From: an uncultured bacterium
Lineage (GTDB): Bacteria; Cyanobacteriota; Vampirovibrionia; Gastranaerophilales; Gastranaerophilaceae
Length of the DNA stretch: 64,000 nucleotides
Direction of reading: 5' to 3'
Assembly (NCBI GenBank): GCA_902776035.1
Contig: CACYOO010000013.1
Span: 39,314-103,313, forward strand
The position numbers and the translations under genes were made by a program. Below the pieces are notes generated by a model. It did no database searches. It was given only the letters and a program-made list of their open reading frames with translations, and had not been told where the DNA came from. Numbering within the stretch: the stretch's first letter is position 1; each line of letters opens with the position of its first letter. Of the stretch, positions 37,002 to 46,467 are shown piece after piece.

Positions 37002-37226
37002 TTAATTACCGGGTATAAAACCTAATATCCACTTGAATATAATATCCATCAAATAAATGACAATAGTAAATGATGCAACTATGGCTATAACAAAAAGAGT
37101 TTCTAAAATAACCTGCTGTCTTTCAGGCCAATTAATTTTACCCCACTCAGCTCTTACTCCTTTAAAATACGAAGTTATTGCTTTTATTGTATCATTCTTT
37201 TTTACTGTTTCATTATTTGTACTCAT
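37002..37226 (-). CDS. secE: Preprotein translocase subunit SecE
   Basis: The 74-residue protein has one membrane helix near its C-terminus (TLFVIAIVASFTIVIYLMDI) and the conserved amphipathic segment VRAEWGKINWPERQQVI. With SecY and SecG it forms the protein-export channel. The start at 37226 is used because a longer frame would run into the tRNA-Trp gene. It is followed 11 bases later by nusG. Confidence 0.95.
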   Translation of the reverse strand: MSTNNETVKKNDTIKAITSYFKGVRAEWGKINWPERQQVILETLFVIAIVASFTIVIYLMDIIFKWILGFIPGN

Positions 37227-37250
37227 AATAAGTATACCTTTTCCATAATT

Positions 37251-37323
37251 CGCGCCCTGAAGGACTCGAACCCTCGACATCCGGTTTTGGAGACCGACGT
37301 TCTACCAACTGAACTAAGGACGC
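37251..37323 (-). tRNA. tRNA-Trp (anticodon CCA)
   Basis: On the minus strand the acceptor stem GCGTCCT/AGGGCGC pairs over 7 bases (one G-U). The D arm is TAGTTCAGTTGGTAGAAC, the anticodon stem-loop CGGTCTCCAAAACCG has anticodon CCA, and the T arm holds GGGTTCGAGTC. The discriminator is G, as expected for tRNA-Trp; CCA is not encoded. It lies between rpmG and secE, as in many bacteria. Confidence 0.97.
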
Positions 37324-37339
37324 TCATTATAATATTTAC

Positions 37340-37507
37340 CTATTTTGTTTCTTTATGTGATGTATGCTTTTGACATCTTGGACAATATTTATTCAATTCC
37401 ATTCTTTCTTTGTTTGTTTTTTTATTTTTTACTGTTGTGTAGTTTCTTTCTTTACATTCTTCACAAGCTAAAACTACCATCTTGTCTACTCTGCCTTTAA
37501 TACCCAT
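37340..37507 (-). CDS. rpmG: 50S ribosomal protein L33
   Basis: This 55-residue protein starts [20 protein letters not shown] and has a second Cys pair in [10 protein letters not shown], giving the zinc-binding form of L33. GAAGGACACAAAA precedes the ATG. It is the first gene of the operon that continues with tRNA-Trp, secE, nusG, rplK and rplA. It falls below a 60-residue cutoff and is easily missed. Confidence 0.96.
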   Translation of the reverse strand: MGIKGRVDKMVVLACEECKERNYTTVKNKKTNKERMELNKYCPRCQKHTSHKETK

Positions 37508-37542
37508 TTTTGTGTCCTTCTTTAATTCTTTTAGTTATTAAA

Positions 37543-37572
37543 ATAGAATGTGTTTTTAAAATCACATTCTAT
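37543..37572. promoter_or_regulatory. Palindrome at the 5' end of the rpmG operon transcript
   Basis: ATAGAATGTG and its exact complement CACATTCTAT flank 10 bases (37543-37552 with 37563-37572). The predicted transcription start is at about 37574, so the palindrome would form the first stem-loop of the mRNA or act as an operator just after the promoter. Confidence 0.6.
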
Positions 37573-37580
37573 CCGTATTT

Positions 37581-37609
37581 ATCATAAATCAAACATTTTT
37601 ATTTGTAAA
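37581..37609 (-). promoter_or_regulatory. Promoter of the rpmG-trnW-secE-nusG-rplK-rplA operon
   Basis: On the minus strand, TTTACA (37604-37609), 17 bases and TATGAT (37581-37586) form a good housekeeping promoter after the terminator of the upstream gene. Confidence 0.6.
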
Positions 37610-37651
37610 CGTCATGTTACAAATTTTATCATACGTATTTAACACTCATAC

Positions 37652-37690
37652 AAAAAACGAGATTATCCTAATTTGATAATCTCGTTTTTT
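37652..37690 (-). terminator. Terminator of the HEAT-repeat gene
   Basis: A 16-bp perfect stem AAAAAACGAGATTATC with its complement (37652-37667 with 37675-37690) and a 7-base loop lies 20 bases after the HEAT gene stop. Confidence 0.9.
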
Positions 37691-37710
37691 GTTAAAATTT
37701 TAATTGTTAA

Positions 37711-38565
37711 TTATACACCTACAGTTTTCTTTTGCAATTGAGCTCCGGGAATTTGTTGCCAATTAGCTGACATTATCTTTTTGAATGATTTTAATGCTGT
37801 ATCTTCTAATTCACCTAATTCATCAGCTTCCATTATCAATTCTCTTAATGGTAATAATGCTCTTTGATCTCTTAAAACACCTAATGCAGCTGCAGCACCT
37901 GCTCTTACCAATTCATTTTCGCTATGATTTTTCATAACTTCAATTAATGCAGGAACAGCTTTTGAATCACTTAATTTACCTAATGATGTTACAGCATAAA
38001 TTCTAACATTTACCCATTCATCATGTAACATATTAATCAATTTATCTACGGCTTTTTTATTTCCGATTTCACCTAATGCCCTTGTTGCATCACAACGTAC
38101 ATTAACTTTTTCATGATCTAATGATGCAATTAATGCATCTGTTGCAACATCACCAATTTCAATTAATGCTTCTGTTGCTGTAATACAAACTTGAGGGTTT
38201 TCATCATTTAAAGCTTCAACAAGCGGTTCAACAACAATTTCTCCGCCTAATCTGCCTAAAGCTCTTGCTGCTCTTACACGTACATCAACATTTCTATCTT
38301 CACGTAATGATGAAATTAAATATTCTGTCGCTTTAGAATCGCCTAATTCACCTAATGCTCTTGCAGCATATAAACGTACAGAACCATTTTTATCATTCTT
38401 TAAAACATCTATCAATGGTTCTACAGCATTTGAATCTCCCATTTCACCAAGAACTCTTGCTGCATTATATCTTACTTTTTCAGAATTACTTGTTCTTAAA
38501 TCAGTAATCAATTCTTCAAAAGATTTTTTAACCTGCTTTTTCTTGCGGTTTACACTGATAGTCAT
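37711..38565 (-). CDS. HEAT-repeat (PBS-lyase-like) protein
   Basis: The 284-residue protein consists of eight or so 31-residue HEAT units with the pattern VRYNAARVLGEMGDSNAVEP and LIDVLKNDKNGSVRLYAARA. These resemble the repeats of cyanobacterial phycobilisome lyases (CpcE type), but such repeats are widespread scaffolds and no pigment genes are present. Nothing indicates catalysis. AGGAAGGAAAAATTAAACA precedes the ATG. It is monocistronic. Confidence 0.88.
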   Translation of the reverse strand: MTISVNRKKKQVKKSFEELITDLRTSNSEKVRYNAARVLGEMGDSNAVEPLIDVLKNDKNGSVRLYAARALGELGDSKATEYLISSLREDRNVDVRVRAARALGRLGGEIVVEPLVEALNDENPQVCITATEALIEIGDVATDALIASLDHEKVNVRCDATRALGEIGNKKAVDKLINMLHDEWVNVRIYAVTSLGKLSDSKAVPALIEVMKNHSENELVRAGAAAALGVLRDQRALLPLRELIMEADELGELEDTALKSFKKIMSANWQQIPGAQLQKKTVGV

Positions 38566-38892
38566 TGTTTAATTTTTCCTTCCTACATGTTCTAAATAAT
38601 ATACCGATATTTCTATAAAGAGTTTTTTTTATAAAAAATTGCTTCTTATTACAAAGATATTAAGTATTGTTAACAAAAATAAATCTTTTTAAATGCATGC
38701 TATACCTGTATTTGCGTACCACACATATCTTATAAGGGTAAGCCATACACTTTATACTTATATATTAACATTTTTTTTGCGTTTTGTCTTGTATTTATTT
38801 AAAAAAATCATATAATTAGATTAATTGTTTTTGTAAACTTACACATATTTGCATATCATAAAGAATTTACTACAATGGTAGTTTACATTTTG
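38566..38892. other. 327-base intergenic region without a gene
   Basis: It is A/T rich. It holds the promoter side of the HEAT gene: on the minus strand TTGTTA, 17 bases, TGTAAT around 38640-38675. No ORF with a ribosome binding site, no tRNA and no convincing hairpin RNA were found. Confidence 0.5.
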
Positions 38893-40557
38893 TTAAGATG
38901 CAGGTAAAATTATCGAAAATTCCGCACCATGTCCATAATTACTTTTTACATTTATTTTTCCGTTATGTTTATCCATAATTTTTTTTGCAATAGCCAATCC
39001 CAAGCCCGTACCTATTCCTGCACTTTTTGTAGTAAAACCGGCTGTAAAAATCTTATTAATATGTTCCGGTTTTATTCCTTTTCCGTCATCCTTTATTTTT
39101 ACTTCTAAAATATTATTATTTACACTTGTTGTTATTTCTATCTTACCGTAATTCTCAATAGCATGGCATGCATTTACAAGCACATTCATAAAAACCTGAT
39201 TAAGCATGTTCGGATAACACTTAATCATTGGAATATCTCCATAATTTTTTATTATTTGCGCCTTATTTTTAGTTTCATGCCTTATTAAAGCCAATGTCAA
39301 ATCAAGTTCTTTATTTATATCTGCTTCTTGTAATTCTGCTTCATCTAACCTTACAAATTTTTTCAAAGAGGTTACGAGGTGATTAATTCTTTCTACAGCT
39401 TCATTATCTGTTTCATTAATTTCGGTAAACATTTCCTTTATATTTTGCTGATTTATTTTGTCAATCAACTTTTTCATAATAGAATTATTAGATTTTATAG
39501 ATGCAAAAGGCGTATTAATTTCATGTGCAATACCGGCTATCAGCTGACCTAATGATGCCATTTTTTCTGAATTTATTAATTGTAATTGGGTATCTTTTAA
39601 TTCTGATAATGTTTTCTTTAATTGAGCTACTGTTTTTACATTTTCAACATACAATTTTGCCTGTGCTATTGCGTTGCCGAGCTGTGCAGATACGCTTTCC
39701 AAAATATCCATAGCTTCTGTAATTTCTCTTTTTTGATAACTTATAAAAGCCATTATGCCTAAAAGTGTATTTCTATGATAAATTGGCAGTAATACACGCA
39801 TCATTGGAACTTCAAACAATACTGCCTCATTAAATTCTTTCAAACTCATTGTTGAAACAGTTTGTTTATCATTTAAGAGTTTAAAAATTTCTTCATCATA
39901 GGATATTATCTTACCTTCAAAATCTTTTTTTTGTTTACCGTATGCTTGTTCTATTGTAAAGGTATTATCATCATTCAACGAAGCATAGTATGCTCTGTAT
40001 GCACCTACAACAGTTGCAGTTTCAATTAATGCAGAATTAAGTATTTTAGATAAATCCATTGATTCTCTAATAATATTTGAAATTTTGTTAATTAAAATCA
40101 TTTTTACGGCTTGTGTTTGATTTGATTGAGCATCTTTTTGCAATCTTTCTATTTCTTTAAATGCATTTTGGCAATTTTTATGAAGATTTTCTTTTTCTTG
40201 TTTTAATTTTTGCAGTTCAAACTGACAACTTACATCCTCAAATTCAAGAATAGTGTATTTTGAACGTTTATAAGAATATAAGTTAAAGTATAAAAATTCG
40301 CCTGCTTTGTTCTGATAATTAACAAGTGCAGTAAAATCTTCTTTTGAGTTTATTGCTTGATTTATAGGAAAAGCAGATTGTATATCTTCCGTATCAAGAG
40401 TATAAAAATCGTTGCTAAATTTATGAGAAAATTTAGTAAAATTACAATAATCTTTAAACACATGTTCAAAAATATTATTTTTGAATATAATTTCCTGCTT
40501 ATTATTTAATACAAGGACAGCATTTCTAAATTTGTTAAAACTTTTAAATTTATCCAT
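38893..40557 (-). CDS. Soluble histidine kinase with GAF sensor domain
   Basis: The 554-residue protein has no membrane helix. A PAS-like N-terminus (1-115) and a coiled coil lead to a GAF domain (about 165-300). A second coiled coil leads to HisKA with the phospho-His in IAGIAHEINTPFAS, then an HATPase domain (NVLVNACHAIENYG, DDGKGIKPEH, GIGTGLGLAIAKKIM). This NtrB/ZraS-type HisKA often works with a separate regulator. No partner is adjacent. TATAAT lies 10 bases before the ATG and there is no Shine-Dalgarno site. Confidence 0.9.
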   Translation of the reverse strand: MDKFKSFNKFRNAVLVLNNKQEIIFKNNIFEHVFKDYCNFTKFSHKFSNDFYTLDTEDIQSAFPINQAINSKEDFTALVNYQNKAGEFLYFNLYSYKRSKYTILEFEDVSCQFELQKLKQEKENLHKNCQNAFKEIERLQKDAQSNQTQAVKMILINKISNIIRESMDLSKILNSALIETATVVGAYRAYYASLNDDNTFTIEQAYGKQKKDFEGKIISYDEEIFKLLNDKQTVSTMSLKEFNEAVLFEVPMMRVLLPIYHRNTLLGIMAFISYQKREITEAMDILESVSAQLGNAIAQAKLYVENVKTVAQLKKTLSELKDTQLQLINSEKMASLGQLIAGIAHEINTPFASIKSNNSIMKKLIDKINQQNIKEMFTEINETDNEAVERINHLVTSLKKFVRLDEAELQEADINKELDLTLALIRHETKNKAQIIKNYGDIPMIKCYPNMLNQVFMNVLVNACHAIENYGKIEITTSVNNNILEVKIKDDGKGIKPEHINKIFTAGFTTKSAGIGTGLGLAIAKKIMDKHNGKINVKSNYGHGAEFSIILPAS

Positions 40558-40567
40558 ATCAATTTAC

Positions 40568-40595
40568 ATTATAAAAGAATAAATATAATTAGCAA
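40568..40595 (-). promoter_or_regulatory. Promoter of the GAF kinase gene, near-leaderless
   Basis: On the minus strand, TTGCTA (40590-40595), 16 bases and TATAAT (40568-40573) precede the ATG at 40557 by 10 bases, leaving a leader of only about 3-4 bases. Confidence 0.6.
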
Positions 40596-40683
40596 AAAGT
40601 TAACAAAATTAAGTTTATAATATTAAAAGACTGTTCATAATATAAACGGCAAAGAAACATTTGCTAAAATGTTTCACAAACAC

Positions 40684-41025
40684 TTATCCTCTTACAACCA
40701 CAAAAGCAATTGCTTTCGTTCTATCATGAGAAATACTTAATTTATAATGCAGATGTTTATGTATATCTTTTAATACTCTTATACAAGGACAATTATTTTT
40801 ATCATGATATATTTCAATATCTGTCAAATAAACACCTTTTATTCCGTAAGCAGTAAGAGCTTTAATAGTTGCCTCTTTAGCACAAAATTTACCTGCAAAA
40901 TGCTGAGATGGCTTTGCCTGTTTAAGACAATACTCTTGTTCGGGTTTTGTAAAAATTTTATCTAATAAACTTTGCGAGCGATATTCAAACCTGTTGCTAT
41001 CTTCTATATCTACTCCGATTTGCAT
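40684..41025 (-). CDS. acpS: Holo-[acyl-carrier-protein] synthase
   Basis: The 113-residue protein has IGVDIEDSNRF (metal-binding Asp) and AGKFCAKEATIKAL (Glu and Lys of the active site), the two AcpS signatures. It transfers 4'-phosphopantetheine from CoA to acyl carrier protein for lipid synthesis. AAAGAGGTATTACA precedes the ATG. It stands alone, divergent from leuS. Confidence 0.93.
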   Translation of the reverse strand: MQIGVDIEDSNRFEYRSQSLLDKIFTKPEQEYCLKQAKPSQHFAGKFCAKEATIKALTAYGIKGVYLTDIEIYHDKNNCPCIRVLKDIHKHLHYKLSISHDRTKAIAFVVVRG

Positions 41026-41109
41026 TGTAATACCTCTTTATAAAAAAATTATGACTGTTTTATTTTATCATGGTAAAATTATTTTGTACAAGAGTAAAAA
41101 GGATAAGAT

Positions 41110-43620
41110 ATGAATAAAGAATATTTTCCTCAAGAAATAGAAAAAAAATGGCAAAAATATTGGGAAGAACACAACACATTTCATACTTCGGATGAAAGTG
41201 ATAAACCAAAATATTATGCACTTTCAATGTTTCCATACCCTAGCGGTAAATTACACATGGGACATGTCAGAAATTATACTATAACAGATGTTATAGCTCG
41301 TTTTAAGCGTATGCAGGGATTTAATGTTTTGCATCCTATTGGCTGGGACAGTTTTGGTTTACCTGCTGAGAATGCCGCTATGAAGCATGGTGCAAATCCT
41401 GCGGAATGGACAGATGAAAATATTGCTTATATGACAAAGCAGTTAAAAATGCTTGGACTTTCTTATGATTGGGATAGAGAAGTTACCACTTGTAAGCCGG
41501 AATATTATAAATGGACACAATGGTTATTCTTACAATTATATAAAAAAGGACTTGCTTACAAAAAAGAAGCAGCCGTAAATTGGTGTGATAAATGTGCAAC
41601 AGTGCTTGCTAATGAACAGGTTATAGACGGTAAATGCTGGAGATGCGACAGTGTTGTTGAGAAAAAATATTTATCTCAATGGTTCTTAAAAATAACAGAC
41701 TATGCTGATGTTTTATTAAAAGACTTGGACAAATTGACCGGCTGGGGTGATAACGTTAAAACAATGCAGGCAAATTGGATTGGTAAATCTGAAGGTGCAA
41801 TATTCAGATTTAAAGTTGTTGAAAATGATTTGGAAATCCCTGTTTATACAACAAGACCTGATACTGTTCATGGTATAACTTATCTTGTTGTAGCTCCTGA
41901 ATATAAAGATATTGAAAAACTTACAACACCTGAAAATAAAGATGCGGTTGAACAGTATAGGGCTAATGCAAGAAAGTTAACTGAAATTGAACGACTTTCA
42001 ACTGACAGAGTAAAAACAGGTGTTCCGTTAGGAACACATGCCATAAATCCTTTTACAAACGAAAAATTTCCATTATGGACTGCTGATTATGCATTAGCAG
42101 AGTATGGAACAGGTGCAGTTATGGCTGTACCTACACATGATGAAAGAGATTTTGCTTTTGCAAAAAAATATAATCTTCCGATGAAAATAGTTATTGCAAG
42201 TGAAGAAATGAAACAGAATATAAAAGACATAAATAAGATTTATTCTGCGGATGAAGTTCCTTTAAAAGAAGCTTATACGGAAGAAGGAACTCTTGTTAAT
42301 TCAAATGAGTTTGACGGAATTAAAAATACTGAAGCTAAAAAAGCAATTACTCAATATTCAGTAGATAACGGCTTTGGAGAATTTAAAACTCAATTCAGAT
42401 TAAGAGATTGGCTTGTATCACGTCAAAGATATTGGGGTGCTCCAATACCTGTTGTTTATTGTGATAAATGTGGTATACAACCTGTATCGGAAGATTCATT
42501 ACCTGTTTTGTTACCTGAGGATGTTGATTTTTCTGTTGTAGGTAAATCTCCTATTACAACATCAAAAACTTTTAGAGATACAATTTGTCCTGTATGCGGT
42601 GGACATGCAGTCAGAGAAACTGATACTATGGATACATTTATGTGTTCAAGCTGGTATTATTTAAGATACGCAGATGCAAAAAATTCAGAAAAATGTTTTG
42701 ATAAGGAACTTGCTGACAAATGGCTTCCGGTTGACCAATATGTAGGTGGTATAGAACATGCTATTTTGCACTTGTTATATTCAAGATTTTTCACTCATGC
42801 ATTACATGATTTAGGACTTGTTGGATTTGATGAACCGTTTAAAAATCTTTTAACTCAAGGTATGGTATTAAAAGATGGTTCAAAAATGTCTAAATCAAAA
42901 GGCAACACTGTTGATCCTGATGAAATATTTGAAAATTACGGAGCAGATACAGCAAGAACATTTATTCTTTCAGATTCACCTCCTGCTCGTGATTTTGATT
43001 GGTCTGATGCAGGGGTTGAGGGATGTTATAAATTCCTTAACAGAGTTTGGAGAATGATTTCTGCAAATGAAGATAAAATTTCTTTAGATTATGTTATACC
43101 TGAAAATAGGACAAAAGTTAATGATGATTTAGTCAGAACTGTACATATTGCTATAAAGGGTATTACAAATGATATAGCAAATGATTTTCAATTTAACACT
43201 GTTATTTCAAAATACAGAGAATTAACAAATTCAATTTCTGATTGGGTTGGTAAAGCTCAATGGAATGATGAAGATAAATCAGTGTTCAGTTTTGCGATAG
43301 TTTCATTATTAAAATTAATGGCACCTGTTGCAGTTCATTTAACAGAAGAAGTTTGGACACAACTTGGAGCAAAAACATCTATTCATGATGAAAAATGGTG
43401 TGAATATGATGAAAATTTAGCAAAAACCAGCTCCATAACGTTGGTTATTCAAGTTAACGGAAAATTGAAAGATAAAATTGAAGTAGATGCTTCACTTGAT
43501 GATGAAAAATTAAAAGAAACTGCTCTATCAAGTGAAAAAGTTAAGCAATTAGTTGAAGGAAAAACAATTGTTAAAATAATTGTCGTTCCTAAAAAATTGG
43601 TTAATATTGTTATTAAATAG
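41110..43620 (+). CDS. leuS: Leucyl-tRNA synthetase
   Basis: The 836-residue class I synthetase has the HMGH nucleotide motif in GKLHMGHVRNYT, a zinc-like Cys group (WCDKCATV, CWRCDS), the CP1 editing domain (TTRPDTVHGITYLVVAPEY, GTGAVMAVPTHDERDF) and KMSKSKGNTVDP at about residue 595. It charges tRNA-Leu and edits misactivated amino acids. AAAAAGGATAAGAT precedes the ATG. The length is typical of bacterial LeuRS. Confidence 0.98.
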   Translation: MNKEYFPQEIEKKWQKYWEEHNTFHTSDESDKPKYYALSMFPYPSGKLHMGHVRNYTITDVIARFKRMQGFNVLHPIGWDSFGLPAENAAMKHGANPAEWTDENIAYMTKQLKMLGLSYDWDREVTTCKPEYYKWTQWLFLQLYKKGLAYKKEAAVNWCDKCATVLANEQVIDGKCWRCDSVVEKKYLSQWFLKITDYADVLLKDLDKLTGWGDNVKTMQANWIGKSEGAIFRFKVVENDLEIPVYTTRPDTVHGITYLVVAPEYKDIEKLTTPENKDAVEQYRANARKLTEIERLSTDRVKTGVPLGTHAINPFTNEKFPLWTADYALAEYGTGAVMAVPTHDERDFAFAKKYNLPMKIVIASEEMKQNIKDINKIYSADEVPLKEAYTEEGTLVNSNEFDGIKNTEAKKAITQYSVDNGFGEFKTQFRLRDWLVSRQRYWGAPIPVVYCDKCGIQPVSEDSLPVLLPEDVDFSVVGKSPITTSKTFRDTICPVCGGHAVRETDTMDTFMCSSWYYLRYADAKNSEKCFDKELADKWLPVDQYVGGIEHAILHLLYSRFFTHALHDLGLVGFDEPFKNLLTQGMVLKDGSKMSKSKGNTVDPDEIFENYGADTARTFILSDSPPARDFDWSDAGVEGCYKFLNRVWRMISANEDKISLDYVIPENRTKVNDDLVRTVHIAIKGITNDIANDFQFNTVISKYRELTNSISDWVGKAQWNDEDKSVFSFAIVSLLKLMAPVAVHLTEEVWTQLGAKTSIHDEKWCEYDENLAKTSSITLVIQVNGKLKDKIEVDASLDDEKLKETALSSEKVKQLVEGKTIVKIIVVPKKLVNIVIK

Positions 43621-43636
43621 AATAATAATTATAATA

Positions 43637-43677
43637 AAAAAAGAATGGCAACAAATTTATTGTTGCCATTCTTTTTT
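43637..43677. terminator. Bidirectional terminator between leuS and valS
   Basis: An 18-bp stem AAAAAAGAATGGCAACAA with its complement lies between the convergent genes, with T runs on both strands. Confidence 0.9.
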
Positions 43678-43687
43678 GTTTTTATTT

Positions 43688-46330
43688 TTATGCTTTTAGC
43701 ATTTCAATAAATTCTTCAATAGCTTTTTGTTTTTGTTCTAAATCCGCAATTTTTGCCTTAGTTTCATCAACCAATTCTTTTGGTGCTTTTGATACAAAGT
43801 TTGGATTATTTACTCTACCCTCAAGAGGTGCTTTTTCTTTTTGAAGCTTTTCTATTTTATTTTTTTGACGTGCAACTTCTGTATCAATATCAATTAAATT
43901 TTCTAAAGGTATTATCAATTTAGATTTTGACACAACAACATTTGCTGATTTTTTTGAAATACTATCTGCGTTATCTAAGAATTTTACATCTTCGACTCTT
44001 GCAAGACGGTTTAAATAAGGTATTACTTCCTTAAACATCTCTTTATCATTACCTGATGATAATATTTCAAGATTAATCTTTACTGATGGAGATATGTTAA
44101 AACTCTGTCTAACATTTCTGAGTGAAGTTATAGCTTCAAATACAAGTTTCATTTCGTCAGCTTGTTTTTTGTAATCAAGAGTTTCATCATATTTTGGAAA
44201 TTCAGCTTTTATAAGTGCATCAGAGCTACATTTTACTTGTAATGCCTGCCAAATTTTTTCTGTAATATGAGGCATTATAGGGTGAATTAATCTCAAAGAC
44301 ATATCAAGAACATATTTTAACATTCTCTGAGTGTTTAATTTTATATTTTCATCTTGCAATTGAATTTTTGCAATTTCCACATACCAATCGCAATATTCAT
44401 TCCAGAAGAAATCATATAATATATGTGCAACTTCACCTATTCTATAATTTTCGATATTTTCGTTTGTAAGTTTTACAACTTCATTCAATCTTTGTAAAAT
44501 CCATTTATCTGCAATAGTTAATTTGTCCTTATCTATCTCTAAATCATCAACACCATCTAAATTCATCAATACAAATCTTGAAGCATTCCAAATTTTGTTT
44601 GCAAAATTTCTTCCGTATTCAAATTTTTCATCAGAAATCTTTATATCTTGTCCGCCATAAGTACAAAGTGATGTAAGAGTAAATCTCAAAGCATCACAAC
44701 CGTATTTATCAATAATTTGAACAGGGTCAATTGTATTACCTTTTGATTTTGACATTTTTTGACCTTTTTCATCTCTGATTAAACCGTGAATATAAACTGT
44801 AGAGAAAGGAGCTTTACCTGTAAATTCCAAGCCCATTGTAATCATTCTCGCAACCCAAAAGAAAATAATATCAAAGCCGGTTACAAGAACGCTTGTAGGA
44901 TAGAATTTTTTAAAATCGTCAGTTTCTGTTTGAGGAAATCCCATTGTAGAGAATGGCCACAAGCCGGATGAAAACCATGTATCAAGACAATCTGTATCTT
45001 GAGTGAATTTTTCAGGATTAGGATTTTCCTTTGCAACAACCATTTCTCCTGTTTCATTGTTATAATATGCAGGAATTCTGTGTCCCCACCATAATTGTCT
45101 TGAAATACACCAATCTCTTATATTTTCCATCCAACCGAGATAATCTTTTTCCCAACGCTCAGGAATAAATTTAATTCTTCCGTCTTTAACTGCAGCAATT
45201 GCTTCTTTTGCCAACGGCTTCATTTTTACAAACCATTGTTCAGATAATAACGGTTCAATTGTAGTATTACATCTTTGACATTTTCCTACATTGTGTTCGT
45301 GGTCTTTTATTGAAAGCAAGAATTTTTGATACTGCAAATCACCTACTATTGCTTTTCTTGCTTCATATCTGTCCATTCCTCTATATTTTTCAGGAACTTC
45401 AGGACAATCTTTCATACAACCCTTTTCATCAATTACCCAAACCGGCTTCAGATTATGACGTTTACCTACTTCGTAGTCATTAGGATCGTGTGCAGGAGTT
45501 ATTTTTACAGCACCTGTACCAAAATTTCTATCGACATATTCATCGGCTATAATAGGAATTTCTTTGCCCGTTAACGGAATACATACGGTTTTTCCTACCA
45601 AATCTTTATATTTAAAATCATCAGGATGAACTGCAATTGCAACATCACCAAACATAGTTTCAGGTCTTGTTGTTGCAATAAGTATTGCTCCCGGTTCATC
45701 TTTTAACGGATAGGATATTTCCCATAAATGTCCTTGTTCTGTTTCGTATTCCGTTTCAATATCTGAAATAGCTGATTGACAGCGAGGACACCAATTTACA
45801 ATATATGCACCCTTGTATATCAAGCCCTTTTCATAAAGTTTTACAAAAACTTCTTTTACAGCTTGAGAACAGCCCTCATCAAATGTAAAACGTTCTCTGG
45901 TTCTGTCAAATGATACACCTAAACGTTTACATTGGTCAAGAATTGCAGATTTATGTTCATTTGTCCATTTCCAAGTTTCTTCTAAGAATTTTTCTCTGCC
46001 TAAATCAAAACGAGATTTACCCTCTGCTCTTAATTTCTTTTCTACAACTGCTTGTGTTGCAATACCGGCATGGTCTGTTCCGGGTATCCATAGTGTTTCA
46101 TAACCTGCCATACGGTGATAACGGGTTAAAATATCCTGTAATGTTTCATCTAATGCATGTCCCATGTGTAATACTCCTGTTACATTTGGAGGTGGTATTA
46201 CAAGAGAATATGGCGGCTTAGGAGATTTTGCATCTGCCTTGAAATATTCACCTTTTTCCCAAAATTCGTATATTTCTTTTTCTGTTTGTAATGCATCATA
46301 TACAGTCGGTAAATTATTAACGTTTGTCAT
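43688..46330 (-). CDS. valS: Valyl-tRNA synthetase
   Basis: The 880-residue class I synthetase has PPPNVTGVLHMGHALDET, GTDHAGIATQAVVEK, an editing domain (ATTRPETMFGDVAIAVHP) and KMSKSKGNTIDP. The C-terminal coiled coil (KNKIEKLQKEKAPLEGRV) marks bacterial ValRS. It charges tRNA-Val and clears threonine errors. It is convergent with leuS and monocistronic. Confidence 0.98.
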   Translation of the reverse strand: MTNVNNLPTVYDALQTEKEIYEFWEKGEYFKADAKSPKPPYSLVIPPPNVTGVLHMGHALDETLQDILTRYHRMAGYETLWIPGTDHAGIATQAVVEKKLRAEGKSRFDLGREKFLEETWKWTNEHKSAILDQCKRLGVSFDRTRERFTFDEGCSQAVKEVFVKLYEKGLIYKGAYIVNWCPRCQSAISDIETEYETEQGHLWEISYPLKDEPGAILIATTRPETMFGDVAIAVHPDDFKYKDLVGKTVCIPLTGKEIPIIADEYVDRNFGTGAVKITPAHDPNDYEVGKRHNLKPVWVIDEKGCMKDCPEVPEKYRGMDRYEARKAIVGDLQYQKFLLSIKDHEHNVGKCQRCNTTIEPLLSEQWFVKMKPLAKEAIAAVKDGRIKFIPERWEKDYLGWMENIRDWCISRQLWWGHRIPAYYNNETGEMVVAKENPNPEKFTQDTDCLDTWFSSGLWPFSTMGFPQTETDDFKKFYPTSVLVTGFDIIFFWVARMITMGLEFTGKAPFSTVYIHGLIRDEKGQKMSKSKGNTIDPVQIIDKYGCDALRFTLTSLCTYGGQDIKISDEKFEYGRNFANKIWNASRFVLMNLDGVDDLEIDKDKLTIADKWILQRLNEVVKLTNENIENYRIGEVAHILYDFFWNEYCDWYVEIAKIQLQDENIKLNTQRMLKYVLDMSLRLIHPIMPHITEKIWQALQVKCSSDALIKAEFPKYDETLDYKKQADEMKLVFEAITSLRNVRQSFNISPSVKINLEILSSGNDKEMFKEVIPYLNRLARVEDVKFLDNADSISKKSANVVVSKSKLIIPLENLIDIDTEVARQKNKIEKLQKEKAPLEGRVNNPNFVSKAPKELVDETKAKIADLEQKQKAIEEFIEMLKA

Positions 46331-46409
46331 AATTATATAACCCTTTCCTATATCTCAAAATTAGCACAAACATGAATAATGGTAAAGAATAAGTATAAGT
46401 ATTGCATAT

Positions 46410-46446
46410 AAAAAATGACTTCTGTATAATACAGAAGCCATTTTTT
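46410..46446 (-). terminator. Terminator of gap
   Basis: On the minus strand a long stem AAAAAATGGCTTCTGTA with its near-perfect complement (one mismatch) and a 3-base loop ends in a T run, 20 bases after the gap stop. Confidence 0.88.
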
Positions 46447-46467
46447 ATTTTTGCTTATTTATATAAA

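Noticed and set aside
37227..37280. Longer SecE start at 37280
   Set aside because: It would run through the 3' part of the tRNA-Trp gene; the ATG at 37226 gives a normal SecE.
37711..38565. HEAT protein as a phycobilin lyase
   Set aside because: Only the repeat type is shared; there are no phycobiliprotein or pigment genes, and HEAT scaffolds are widespread.
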